A stretch of DNA of 45,026 bases from Bacteroidales bacterium. Lineage in GTDB: Bacteria > Bacteroidota > Bacteroidia > Bacteroidales > P3. The position numbers and the translations under genes are program-made. The notes below the pieces were generated by a model that was given only the letters and a program-made list of their open reading frames with translations, was not told the DNA's origin and searched no databases. Positions 30,374-37,820 of this stretch are shown here, piece after piece. The stretch spans positions 1 through 45,026 of the forward strand of contig JAFVCA010000003.1 of NCBI GenBank assembly GCA_017479705.1. The letters run 5' to 3'. How positions within the stretch are numbered: position 1 is the stretch's first letter; every line of letters starts with the position of its first letter.

Positions 30374-31864
30374 ATGAATACAAAACTTTTCACAACAGCA
30401 TTGTTGCTCTGCGGCAGCCTCGGACTGACTGCCTACGCACATCCGCTCAGCATGCCCAGCAACCACCAGGACGACACCTCACACCGCAGCACCGCTGTGC
30501 AGCAGCATCGTCCCCGCCACAAAACCACAATCCCAAGGCTGCCCCACCTCCCCCACATCGCCTCCCCGCAGGGAGCCGACAACGACGACACCATCAACAC
30601 CTACCGCATCATATTCAGCGACCCCATCAACGAGATTGTTTTGGAAGACTTTTGCAACCTCACCGTGGTGCCGGACAGCACAAACTTCCTCACCTACAGC
30701 AACCCCTCCAAAAGAGACAACAACATCAAGGCATTCAGCTACAAATTCACCAACCGTGGAGTACTGAAGATTGAGGGGTTGGCCCAATCCAAGCAGCTGG
30801 AACTGCACCTCGACATCGGCAACGGGCTGACCATCGAAACCAACGACTTCTCCAACGCTCGTGTCCACATCAACCAGCCCCTCGCCCTGCTCAGCCTCAA
30901 AGCCAACGACTACAGCAATATTTTCGTCATGACCGACGGCGACAGCATCCGTGCCACCACCCTCAGCATTGTCACCAACGACTTCTCCAACGCCTTCGTC
31001 AAAAGCCCCGTGGCCACCGCCACGCTGAAGATGAAGACCAACGACTTCTCCAATGTCCACCTGGCCGACGGCGATGCCATAATGGTTTTCCAACAGCAGA
31101 ACGATGAGAGCACCATCCATGACGGCAACCTGCGTAGCGGCACCACCTACATAGACTTTGACGAGGAGATGGAAGTGGCGCGTCCTGCCAGCAAGCCCGT
31201 CACCACAAAACCCTCCATATTCCGTGAGGGAGGTTGGGAATTCGACTTCGGTTGGGCTTTCACCAACTGGGGCCGGGAGCCTTGGAGCGGCCTCAACTCC
31301 GTGAGCGGCAGCAATGCTCTGGGCACCACCTTCTCCTCCTACCAGCTTGAGCTGGTCTACCACCCCCTCTGCACCAAGCACTTCCAGTTAGGCATCGGCC
31401 TGGGCTACGGCTCCAACATCTATCGCTTCAACGCCCCCTACGTCACCCTCGCCACCCCGTTAGACGACAGCCCCGCCAGGTTCGCCGCCATCGACCGTAC
31501 CGACGGCCAATGGGCATCGCGCATGGTGGCACGCTACGTCACCCTGCCCGTCTCCATCACCTGGACCCCCAAAGCCTTCAGCGACTTTAGCATCGGCCTG
31601 GCCGCCATACCCGGCGTGAACTACACCAGCGGCAACACCGGCCTGAAACACCAGGGAGAGAACCCTGCCAACCGCGGCAAGACGTCGGATGTGGAAAACC
31701 TCTCGGCAGTGATGAACCCGCTGCAACTCGATGCCCGCCTCTCGCTGAACTACAGCCACATCTCCGTCTTCGTCCAGATGGCCACCCTGCCCGTGATGAA
31801 GAACTTCGATGAGGATCTGTACCCCATCAAGCTCGGCTTCACCCTGCGCCTGTTCAACGACTGA
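30374..31864 (+). CDS. Exported GIN-like beta-helix protein with C-terminal outer-membrane barrel
   Basis: A 496-residue exported protein, signal peptide MNTKLFTTALLLCGSLGLTAYA. A His/Pro-rich linker (28-65) is followed by a GIN-like beta-helix (about 75-265) with four clear turns marked by NDFSN at 157, 178 (NDYSN), 202 and 223, spaced 21-24 residues. Residues about 285-496 look like an outer-membrane beta-barrel: alternating aromatic strands (YQLELVYHPLCTKHFQLGIG, SINLSIT-like segments) and a final strand IKLGFTLRLFND. It follows the sigma/anti-sigma pair by 66 bases and may be regulated by it. The function is unknown; it may report or respond to envelope state. Confidence 0.85.
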   Translation: MNTKLFTTALLLCGSLGLTAYAHPLSMPSNHQDDTSHRSTAVQQHRPRHKTTIPRLPHLPHIASPQGADNDDTINTYRIIFSDPINEIVLEDFCNLTVVPDSTNFLTYSNPSKRDNNIKAFSYKFTNRGVLKIEGLAQSKQLELHLDIGNGLTIETNDFSNARVHINQPLALLSLKANDYSNIFVMTDGDSIRATTLSIVTNDFSNAFVKSPVATATLKMKTNDFSNVHLADGDAIMVFQQQNDESTIHDGNLRSGTTYIDFDEEMEVARPASKPVTTKPSIFREGGWEFDFGWAFTNWGREPWSGLNSVSGSNALGTTFSSYQLELVYHPLCTKHFQLGIGLGYGSNIYRFNAPYVTLATPLDDSPARFAAIDRTDGQWASRMVARYVTLPVSITWTPKAFSDFSIGLAAIPGVNYTSGNTGLKHQGENPANRGKTSDVENLSAVMNPLQLDARLSLNYSHISVFVQMATLPVMKNFDEDLYPIKLGFTLRLFND

Positions 31865-32029
31865 TGAATACTCGGACATCGACAAGTGAAAGTTGAAGGC
31901 GAGTTTCACTTATCACTTTTCAACGCCCACTTTTCAATTGACATTTAACCCGAATCGGTCATTGGGAGAGGAAATATACATTACACACGCTACAGATAGT
32001 AAGTAATCAATGAGCTATACTGATACTCA

Positions 32030-32134
32030 AAAAAACGGCCTCGCAGGGCTGCACTTCGTGGTTGAATCTATAACATTCGTGCAATTCGTGTTCAAAAATA
32101 ACAAATAGAAGTTGCCATAATATTTTTTGTTTAG
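32030..32134 (-). ncRNA. Candidate small RNA (tentative)
   Basis: A good minus-strand promoter (32141-32171) would start a transcript near 32134. About 100 bases later GCCCTGCGAGGCC is followed on this strand by a run of seven T (32030-32036), a weak terminator-like end. No reading frame of note lies within. The call rests only on promoter and end signals. Confidence 0.25.
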
Positions 32135-32140
32135 CGACAG

Positions 32141-32171
32141 CAAAGATAAACAAAAGGGCTGACACCACAAA
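32141..32171 (-). promoter_or_regulatory. Minus-strand promoter in intergenic region
   Basis: Minus strand: TTTG (32168-32171), 19 bases, TATCTTTG (32141-32148). It points toward the end of the GIN-like gene, with no gene on that strand downstream of it, so the product would be a small or antisense RNA. Confidence 0.5.
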
Positions 32172-32192
32172 ATGCCAGCCCTGCTTTTTTTT
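32155..32192 (+). terminator. Intrinsic terminator before the protease cassettes
   Basis: AGGGCTG (32155-32161) pairs with CAGCCCT (32176-32182) around a 14-base loop, and eight T follow at 32185-32192. It probably ends transcripts from the GIN-like gene and insulates the downstream cassette. Confidence 0.65.
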
Positions 32193-32239
32193 CAACTTGT
32201 CCCCCAAAAAGTTTTATCGGACACCAATCTTTCAAATTT

Positions 32240-32516
32240 CTAATAGCCGGTTTGGGATAAAGCATCACAACATGCTGCCTGTTGACGAGCGGCAACACTG
32301 CAACCAGTCAGTTCTATTGCATACTGGAGCGACTACAATTGACTATGGGTTCCCGGGCAATTGCCGCTTTTAGCAAGAGTGAAAAATGTTAAAAACATTA
32401 TAACATATTATCAACTATTTGCATAATTGAAATATTATTCCTATATTTGTTCTCACAAAACGTCTCTAAGGAAATCACTTATCAAATTTATTATTAATCA
32501 TTTAACATCAAAAAAC
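32240..32516 (+). repeat. Duplicated leader/promoter segment, copy 1
   Basis: This stretch matches 36780-37053 over nearly its whole length: GGATAAAGC, CAACATGCTGCCTGTTGA, GGCAACACTGCAACCAGTCAG, GCATACTGGAGCG, AAAAATGTTAAA, and TTGAAATATTATTCCTATAT followed by TTGTT. It carries the promoter and untranslated leader of the S74-like gene. The similarity continues into that gene's first 35 or so codons. Confidence 0.85.
32418..32449 (+). promoter_or_regulatory. Promoter of protease cassette 1
   Basis: TTTG (32418-32421), 20 bases, TATATTTG (32442-32449), a full match to the Bacteroidota consensus, with a leader of about 60 bases before the ATG at 32517. Confidence 0.8.
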
Positions 32517-33524
32517 ATGTATTTGAAAACTAAAAAAAACGCATTCGTGGCAATGTTTGCCTTGACATTTCTTTCTGTCCCGGCCTTTGCACAGACCTTT
32601 AACACACTCGGAATTGGCATTGCCTCGCCACAAGGAACGCTACACGTCCACACTTCGCAGGGGTACAATTATGACGAACCCATTAGAGAAGGTCTCAATC
32701 CTTACGATTACTACAGAACCCTTTTCCGCATCACTAATACCGTAACTGGCACAGGCTCTACGGACGGTTTTGTCGTTGATCAGATTGACAATGAGGTCAC
32801 TCTGCGCCAGTATGAGAATGCGCCTCTGCATTTCAAAACCTACAACGGTTTGGGATTCACCCTCCTGCCTTCCGGCCTTTTGGGAGTCGGGACGACACAG
32901 CCCACTGCCACACTGCATGTGGATGGCGATGCTAAAGTGACTTCAAACCTTACCACGGGCAGCTATGCATCCTTCTGCACCAACGGACAACCCCTGACCA
33001 TAGGAATGGCCCACACGCAGCAACTCGGCTTTGGATCCGCCTACATTGGGTTCAATGCACAGAAGAACGGCACCACTTGGAGCCGTCGCAACAACACTTG
33101 GCTCAATGGCGGTGCCGTCATCTGGGCCACGATGGGTGGCGACCTGCTCTTCGCAACCCTTCCCTCTACAGGCGGAAGCAGTGTGACCGACATGACTGAT
33201 CAGGATGTCATGTCGGCAGTGAACATGCGGTTGGGTGCCGACGGCATTCTCTACGCCAAAGAAATCAAAGTAACGCTTACCGGGTGGCCCGACTACGTAT
33301 TTGGCCAAGACTTTCATCTGCTTCCACTTGACGAGACGGAGTCCTACATCAAGGAGAATGGGCACCTGCCCGGAGTACCCTCTGCCACCGAGGTAGAAGA
33401 GGATGGGTTGAGTGTAGGAGAGATGAACAAGGTGCTGATGCAGAAAGTGGAAGAGCTCACCCTCTACGTAATCGAACTGCAAAAACAGATTAATGATCTA
33501 AAAAACCACACCAACCATGAATAA
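32517..33524 (+). CDS. Exported protein with S74-like (tail-fibre chaperone type) C-terminus
   Basis: A 335-residue exported protein; I start at 32517 (MYLKTKKNAFVAMFALTFLS), which gives a signal peptide ending PAFAQ and sits after the promoter. The N-terminal half has a GIGIASPQGTLHVHTSQ repeat-like segment and a later GVGTTQPTATLHVDGDA, strings typical of phage-fibre-like secreted proteins in this phylum. The C-terminal 80 residues (WPDYVFGQDFHLLPLDE, YIKENGHLPGVPSATEVE, GEMNKVLMQKVEELTLYVIE) resemble the intramolecular-chaperone-like region found in many Bacteroidota proteins, ending in a short coiled coil. The stop overlaps the C25 peptidase start by eight bases (ATGAATAA), so translation is coupled. 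A near-destroyed copy exists at 37054-37213. Function unknown. Confidence 0.85.
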   Translation: MYLKTKKNAFVAMFALTFLSVPAFAQTFNTLGIGIASPQGTLHVHTSQGYNYDEPIREGLNPYDYYRTLFRITNTVTGTGSTDGFVVDQIDNEVTLRQYENAPLHFKTYNGLGFTLLPSGLLGVGTTQPTATLHVDGDAKVTSNLTTGSYASFCTNGQPLTIGMAHTQQLGFGSAYIGFNAQKNGTTWSRRNNTWLNGGAVIWATMGGDLLFATLPSTGGSSVTDMTDQDVMSAVNMRLGADGILYAKEIKVTLTGWPDYVFGQDFHLLPLDETESYIKENGHLPGVPSATEVEEDGLSVGEMNKVLMQKVEELTLYVIELQKQINDLKNHTNHE

Positions 33525-35772
33525 GACATTTTTTTTATCCGGCATCCTATTGTTCCTTTTTGTACTACATCCGATTGTTAGTCAGGAGCAAATATCATCT
33601 ATTCGGCAGGTAGATACAAATACGATACTTTGTTCGTTTTCTTTGCCTCATTTTACAATAGCTGACACAACTCTACCAAGAGAGTATGGAGTCCGTACAA
33701 CATTCAAGTATCTCAAAATGTCCGACCCGTCAAAAGGATATTTGGACAGTGTCGGCTTTCCTGATTTGCCTTTCCTTTCATACAACTTTGAAATCCCATA
33801 CCACGCAAGCAACTGTGAAATAGAATTATATGACATTCAATATGATTCCATCTATATTAATGGGCAGATTTTGCCCCGTCAAATTGATACGCTATGGGAA
33901 GACATGGTAACAGGAACCCCATTCAGGATAAACACATTATGTTACTCTTCTGACAGCTATTTCTTATCTGAAGAATTCAGACTCTCTGAACCATTCATCA
34001 TCAGAGGTGTTAAAGGTGTAAGAGCCATTCTCATGCCATTCTCTTACAACCCAAGCCGGAACCTGCTCAAAGTAATAGTGTCTGCAAATATCAGGATTCA
34101 TTACAACATTCATCGTGGGCAGGATACGGTGGAGCGTGTCGTTTCCAAAACTTGGGACAATCTCCTCAATACAATTTTCGTCAACTACAATCATTCACGA
34201 ATAGATTCTGGCAACGAGAACTATCTTATCATCACTCTTCCAGATTATACGGAAAGCCTTCTTTCATTTGCCGACTATAAACAGGTTTGGGGCTATAATA
34301 TAAATATTATTGCTCTTGAGGATGATCAACGAACTCCCGAAGCAATAAAGCAAATAATCCAAGAGCAATATAACGAACAATCAACAAGACCCGACTATGT
34401 TCTTTTGGTTGGCGACCATCCATCTCTACCAGCATATTCAGGGGATGAGCGGTGTGAGGATCAAGATATTAACGATCCGATTACCGATGTCCCTTATGTA
34501 TTCCTTGAAGGAAATGACGACAAGCGTGATGCCTTTATTGGCAGATGGCCGGTAGGAGGGCCAGCCGACGTAACAACAATGGCAAACAAAACTATCTTCA
34601 TGGAGATGAATATGCGCAAATTTGAGAAGAAAGCAGTCTTTATAGCTGGTTATGAGTCAAACTCAATTACGGAAAACGCTTTTGAAAGAGGCCTCAACCA
34701 CATCCGTAATGGATCGTTTTCTTCATTAGGATATAATTGTTCACAACTCAACCAACCTGACCAGAATACAGCACTATGGAATTTTAATAGTGACCCGCTA
34801 TTTTATATCTATTCAGGGCATGGTAATTGTTCCTTCTGGGGTCCAATTGACAACACTCAATGGCATATCAGGTCAGGTTTTATCACATCGAGCAGTCACA
34901 ATACATTCCCAATGGTATTCTCATTTGCATGTAAAACAGGGAATTATGCAATATACAACAGCCCTGCAAAATATTGGATGCGTGAAAAATCAGGAGGGGT
35001 GACATATCTGGGATCTTCTGTTAGTACCTATACAGACACTGACAATCAGATAGAAGAAAAAACATTTTGTTCCGATTTTGAAGAAGCAAAGACCATTGGA
35101 AGCATGATTACTTTTGGAATGAATCAGTTTTATGACTCTTTCTTACCAATGTTCTGGCGTGTCAGACGGTACATGAAAGCATACAACCTGATGGGAGATC
35201 CTGCGTTTATGGTTACAGGACGAGAGTGTACCGAAACCCTCAATATAGAACAGCTGCGGTTGCACAGTGGCGATGTTCACTATTACCATGCTTCAGAGTC
35301 CGTTTCGTTTTCGAATAATGTAACCGCACACAACGGATCCGAGTTAATAACACATGCTGGTAGGGAAATAGTATTCAAAGACGGTTTTCATGCTTCTGCT
35401 GGTGCTGAAGTAACTGCCACTATTAAAGAATGCGTTGAGCGACACGGCTCAGAACCCATCAACAATTCATCAAATGATGAGGAGACCAAATCATTCATAA
35501 CATCCGAAAACCAAGATAACAGATTCAATGTCGAAATTTATCCCAATCCTACGCAGGGAGAAATAACCGTGGAGATTCCGAATGCAGTAAAGGGGGATGT
35601 CCATATTCAAATTATGGACATGTATGGGCGGCAGCTGCTGTCTCGCTCGGAAAACGTGGACGCAGTCTCCTATAGACGGCAGCTGGACATCCGGACACTG
35701 CCTTCGGGATGCTATTATGCTGTAGTGACAGCTAATGGAAACAGGATTGTCAAATGTATCGTCAAACAATAA
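33517..35772 (+). CDS. C25 family (gingipain-like) cysteine peptidase with T9SS sorting domain
   Basis: A 751-residue secreted peptidase: signal peptide (1-23), propeptide-like region to about 225, catalytic C25 domain with YVLLVGDHPSLPAY (294-307), DVPYVFLEGNDDKRDAFIGR, the catalytic His435 (YIYSGHGNCSFWG) and Cys472 (VFSFACKTGNY), and VTYLGSS. A three-strand coat-hanger-like segment follows (about 600-640: ITHAGREIVFKDGFHASAGA) and then a T9SS type A sorting domain (IYPNPTQGEITVEIP ... IVKCIVKQ). The enzyme should be exported by T9SS and activated outside the cell. Codon use is AT-richer than the genes at the window's left. The last 210 bases are almost identical to those of the C10 gene in cassette 2, although the catalytic domains are unrelated. 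Confidence 0.93.
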   Translation: MNKTFFLSGILLFLFVLHPIVSQEQISSIRQVDTNTILCSFSLPHFTIADTTLPREYGVRTTFKYLKMSDPSKGYLDSVGFPDLPFLSYNFEIPYHASNCEIELYDIQYDSIYINGQILPRQIDTLWEDMVTGTPFRINTLCYSSDSYFLSEEFRLSEPFIIRGVKGVRAILMPFSYNPSRNLLKVIVSANIRIHYNIHRGQDTVERVVSKTWDNLLNTIFVNYNHSRIDSGNENYLIITLPDYTESLLSFADYKQVWGYNINIIALEDDQRTPEAIKQIIQEQYNEQSTRPDYVLLVGDHPSLPAYSGDERCEDQDINDPITDVPYVFLEGNDDKRDAFIGRWPVGGPADVTTMANKTIFMEMNMRKFEKKAVFIAGYESNSITENAFERGLNHIRNGSFSSLGYNCSQLNQPDQNTALWNFNSDPLFYIYSGHGNCSFWGPIDNTQWHIRSGFITSSSHNTFPMVFSFACKTGNYAIYNSPAKYWMREKSGGVTYLGSSVSTYTDTDNQIEEKTFCSDFEEAKTIGSMITFGMNQFYDSFLPMFWRVRRYMKAYNLMGDPAFMVTGRECTETLNIEQLRLHSGDVHYYHASESVSFSNNVTAHNGSELITHAGREIVFKDGFHASAGAEVTATIKECVERHGSEPINNSSNDEETKSFITSENQDNRFNVEIYPNPTQGEITVEIPNAVKGDVHIQIMDMYGRQLLSRSENVDAVSYRRQLDIRTLPSGCYYAVVTANGNRIVKCIVKQ

Positions 35773-35809
35773 AACATACAAATTGTCAAACAATAAAAAC
35801 TTGTAAACC

Positions 35810-36490
35810 ATGAAGAAATTATTCATTTTAATAGCCGTGTTGGCAACAATGAGTGTGGCGGGGTGCTACAGGGAGCATTGTGCCGGATTCGATAAAGAGT
35901 TTCAACAATATTACTTTCCATATACCCATGGACAGCACCTAACTTTTGCCAGCAGCACGGGAGAAACGATACTGCTTGTGGTCTCAAAAATAAGTCTTTC
36001 AAGTCCGTTCAATGTCGGGTTTTTGTCAACGGATTTTTGCCATCAATCTATGTCGATTACAATAACCGACACGGCAAGTAATCATGATAATCATGATTTT
36101 ATTTTGGACTTCTCTGTCACGAGTTTTTTTCCCGCTGACGTAATCAACAAAACACCCAGTCCTAACAAATTTTATCTTTTTGACTATGGAATGAGTTTCC
36201 ATAGTCCACGCGAGCCTACGGTCAACTACCACTTTGGCCCTGATCAATATTATATTGACCAATATGGTAATGGCGAGTCATGGCATTTTGATTCACTCTC
36301 ATATAGAGACCGGTTGTGTAGATATATGGACACCATCTGTTTCACCCCCGATAGCTATGATATTGATGATAATAATAGACGCTTAGAAGAAGGTTGCAAG
36401 TATGTTATCGACACTTTTGTTGTGGTGAAGGACAAAGGGGTAGCGAGATTTGTCACACACGACGGCCAGCGGTACGAGTTGGTGGATTGA
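35810..36490 (+). CDS. Small lipoprotein of cassette 1, paralogue of the cassette 2 lipoprotein
   Basis: A 226-residue lipoprotein with lipobox SVAGC (Cys19). It is clearly related to the protein encoded at 39653-40279: both begin MKKLFIL, share YFPYTHGQ and TFAS/SFAS-x-TG near residues 35-52, and end with VVVK-[DN]-KG-[VI]-x-x-FVT-x-DG-x-RYELV. The middle parts have diverged strongly. Each follows a T9SS peptidase gene whose sorting domain is nearly identical. I do not recognise a known domain. Possible roles are peptidase inhibitor, immunity protein or export/attachment factor; position alone cannot decide. A strong hairpin follows the gene. Confidence 0.85.
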   Translation: MKKLFILIAVLATMSVAGCYREHCAGFDKEFQQYYFPYTHGQHLTFASSTGETILLVVSKISLSSPFNVGFLSTDFCHQSMSITITDTASNHDNHDFILDFSVTSFFPADVINKTPSPNKFYLFDYGMSFHSPREPTVNYHFGPDQYYIDQYGNGESWHFDSLSYRDRLCRYMDTICFTPDSYDIDDNNRRLEEGCKYVIDTFVVVKDKGVARFVTHDGQRYELVD

Positions 36491-36521
36491 GCCAGACATT
36501 GCCCCTCAGACGCCGATACCA

Positions 36522-36556
36522 CAAAGGTACCCCAACTTTTTGCCGGGGTACCTTTG
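36522..36556 (+). terminator. Terminator-like hairpin after cassette 1
   Basis: CAAAGGTACCCC (36522-36533), an 11-base loop containing TTTTT, and GGGGTACCTTTG (36545-36556): a perfect 12-bp stem 31 bases after the lipoprotein stop. The same hairpin follows cassette 2, where one pair is changed to G-U in RNA. There is no long T-tract after it, so it may instead protect the 3' end. Confidence 0.65.
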
Positions 36557-36564
36557 GTCTATTA

Positions 36565-36770
36565 CTCCAAATCGGTCATTGGATTGTATCTAATAGAAAT
36601 CTCCTACGGAGGAAATTTACCATTTATCAACTTGATATGCCATTAAGCGAAAGTCCTTACAGGACAATGCCCAAGGCAGGTATCACGCTCACTCACCCAC
36701 TACTCCGTAGGAGGTTTCGCCTAATAGCCAACATAACAGCTCTCCCCAGTTATACTCCGTAGGAGTTTTC
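36565..36770 (+). repeat. Dispersed palindromic repeat after cassette 1
   Basis: Contains CCAAATCGGTCATTGG (36567-36582), the palindrome CTCC-TAC-GGAG (36601-36611), CTCC-GTA-GGAG (36703-36713) and ACTCC-GTA-GGAGT (36754-36766). A closely similar copy lies at 40354-40580, including the stretch GATATGCCATTAAGCGAAAG. A short open frame beginning MPLSESPYRTMPKAGIT is shared by both copies, but its end differs and I do not regard it as a gene. Confidence 0.8.
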
Positions 36771-36779
36771 GATTTTTTA

Positions 36780-37053
36780 TTGACCGATTGGGGATAAAGC
36801 GTCGCAACATGCTGCCTGTTGATGAGAGGCAACACTGCAACCAGTCAGTCCTACTGCATACTGGAGCGTACAACTGCCGGTTTCGGCCTCTCGCACAATC
36901 GTTGCCTTTTGCATGGATAAAAAATGTTAAAGTATAATAAAATACTATTAAGCACTTGCATGATTGAAATATTATTCCTATATTTGTTGGCATAAAATGC
37001 TCCTTAGGATATTATTTAACAAATTTATTATTAATCAATTAAAATCAAAAACC
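36780..37053 (+). repeat. Duplicated leader/promoter segment, copy 2
   Basis: Second copy of the segment at 32240-32516, ending at the start codon of the remnant S74-like gene. Both copies follow or lie near the sequence (T)GACCGATT/AGCCGGTTT-GGGATAAAGC, marking the left boundary of the duplicated unit. Confidence 0.85.
36955..36986 (+). promoter_or_regulatory. Promoter of protease cassette 2
   Basis: CTTG (36955-36958), 20 bases, TATATTTG (36979-36986). The 20-base spacer differs from that of cassette 1 at one base, so both cassettes should be expressed in the same way. Confidence 0.75.
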
Positions 37054-37213
37054 ATGTATTCAAAAACCAAAAAAAACGCATTCGTGGCAATGTTTGCCTT
37101 GACATTTCTATCTGTCCCGGCCTTTGCACAGACCTTTAACACCCTCGGAATCGGCATTGCTGACAATTGAACTGCAAAAACAGATTAACGAACTAAAAAA
37201 CGCTATGCAATGA
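37054..37213 (+). pseudogene. Internally deleted copy of the S74-like gene
   Basis: The first 35 codons (MYSKTKKNAFVAMFALTFLS ... GIGIA) match the gene at 32517 almost exactly. Then about 830 bases are missing: after GGCATTGC (to 37160) five unmatched bases lead straight into the last codons of the gene (IELQKQINELKNAMQ, 37166-37213). The deletion shifts the frame, so the 5' frame stops at 37168-37170 after 38 residues. The 3' stop TGA still overlaps the next gene's ATG (37210), as in cassette 1. It could still provide translation initiation and coupling, or a short secreted peptide, but no longer the full protein. Confidence 0.88.
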
Positions 37214-37806
37214 AAACACATAATGTATTCTACCTTTTAATACTCACCGCTGTGGTTGCAATGGCACTCGCAGGATGCGAGAAAACAAAACGTGGTCCGT
37301 ATGACTGCTATGAGGAAGTACAACCCTGGGCGTCGGATACATGCTCCTTCTCGTGGACAGGCTATAATACAATTGCACAGACAATTGATTATTTTGGGGG
37401 ACACGACTACACGATAATGACACATGACAGAGACACCGTACGTTTCTATGGATGGGTGTATTTCAACGGTTCTGAAGATAATGTATTCTATTGTGCCAGT
37501 TTGGGTTCCAACGGATTGACACAAAAATGGGATATTAGTTGGAATACGATATGGCTTGTGGGACATGAAGACCACCATATAAACCCTCACCCTCAGTATG
37601 GCAGGTACACGGTATATTGGGACGATAATTTTATACGAAACAACCCATGGTTTGCCCAAGGTTTTGATTCACTATTGCAGAAGAAATGGTATGTTACAGC
37701 TATCATGAGAGCAGAAAAAGAAGAATACTACCCTATGATGCCACACTGCTATGATTACCATGCACGTCTCCAGATGATAAAGCTCGACACAGTTCCAAAC
37801 ATTTAA
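37210..37806 (+). CDS. Small lipoprotein upstream of the cassette 2 C10 peptidase
   Basis: A 198-residue lipoprotein with lipobox ALAGC (Cys23), then EKTKRGPYDCYEEVQPW. The body is rich in aromatic residues, Asp and His (for example HDYTIMTHDRDTVRFYGWVYF, HEDHHINPHPQYGRYTVYW) and appears beta-rich; several Cys could form disulfides. No known domain recognised. It takes the place that the C25 peptidase start occupies in cassette 1 and ends 14 bases before the C10 peptidase gene. The other C10 gene in the window is also preceded at 15 bases by a lipoprotein gene, so a peptidase-inhibitor role is a reasonable but untested idea. It is not obviously similar to that other lipoprotein. Confidence 0.85.
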   Translation: MKTHNVFYLLILTAVVAMALAGCEKTKRGPYDCYEEVQPWASDTCSFSWTGYNTIAQTIDYFGGHDYTIMTHDRDTVRFYGWVYFNGSEDNVFYCASLGSNGLTQKWDISWNTIWLVGHEDHHINPHPQYGRYTVYWDDNFIRNNPWFAQGFDSLLQKKWYVTAIMRAEKEEYYPMMPHCYDYHARLQMIKLDTVPNI

Positions 37807-37820
37807 AAAAAATAGTCCCT

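Larger units (their letters stand above)
31865..32230. other. Intergenic region with repeat remnant, terminator and antisense promoter
   Basis: No credible protein gene. Contents: AT-rich imperfect repeats of AAGTGAAA/TTTTCAAC type (31885-31940), a remnant of the dispersed repeat with AATCGGTCATTGG (31953-31965), a terminator hairpin (32155-32192) and a minus-strand promoter (32141-32171). The short minus-strand frame 32007-32207 has no domain and begins upstream of that promoter, so I do not call it. Confidence 0.6.

Noticed and set aside
32007-32207. 66-codon minus-strand frame as a small membrane protein
   Set aside because: The only good promoter on that strand starts inside it, and the sequence is typical intergenic repeat DNA.
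36637-36762. Short frame beginning MPLSESPYRTMPKAGIT, also at 40475, as a conserved micropeptide
   Set aside because: It lies inside the palindromic repeat; the ends differ between copies and palindrome sequence explains the similarity. No signal or start context supports translation.
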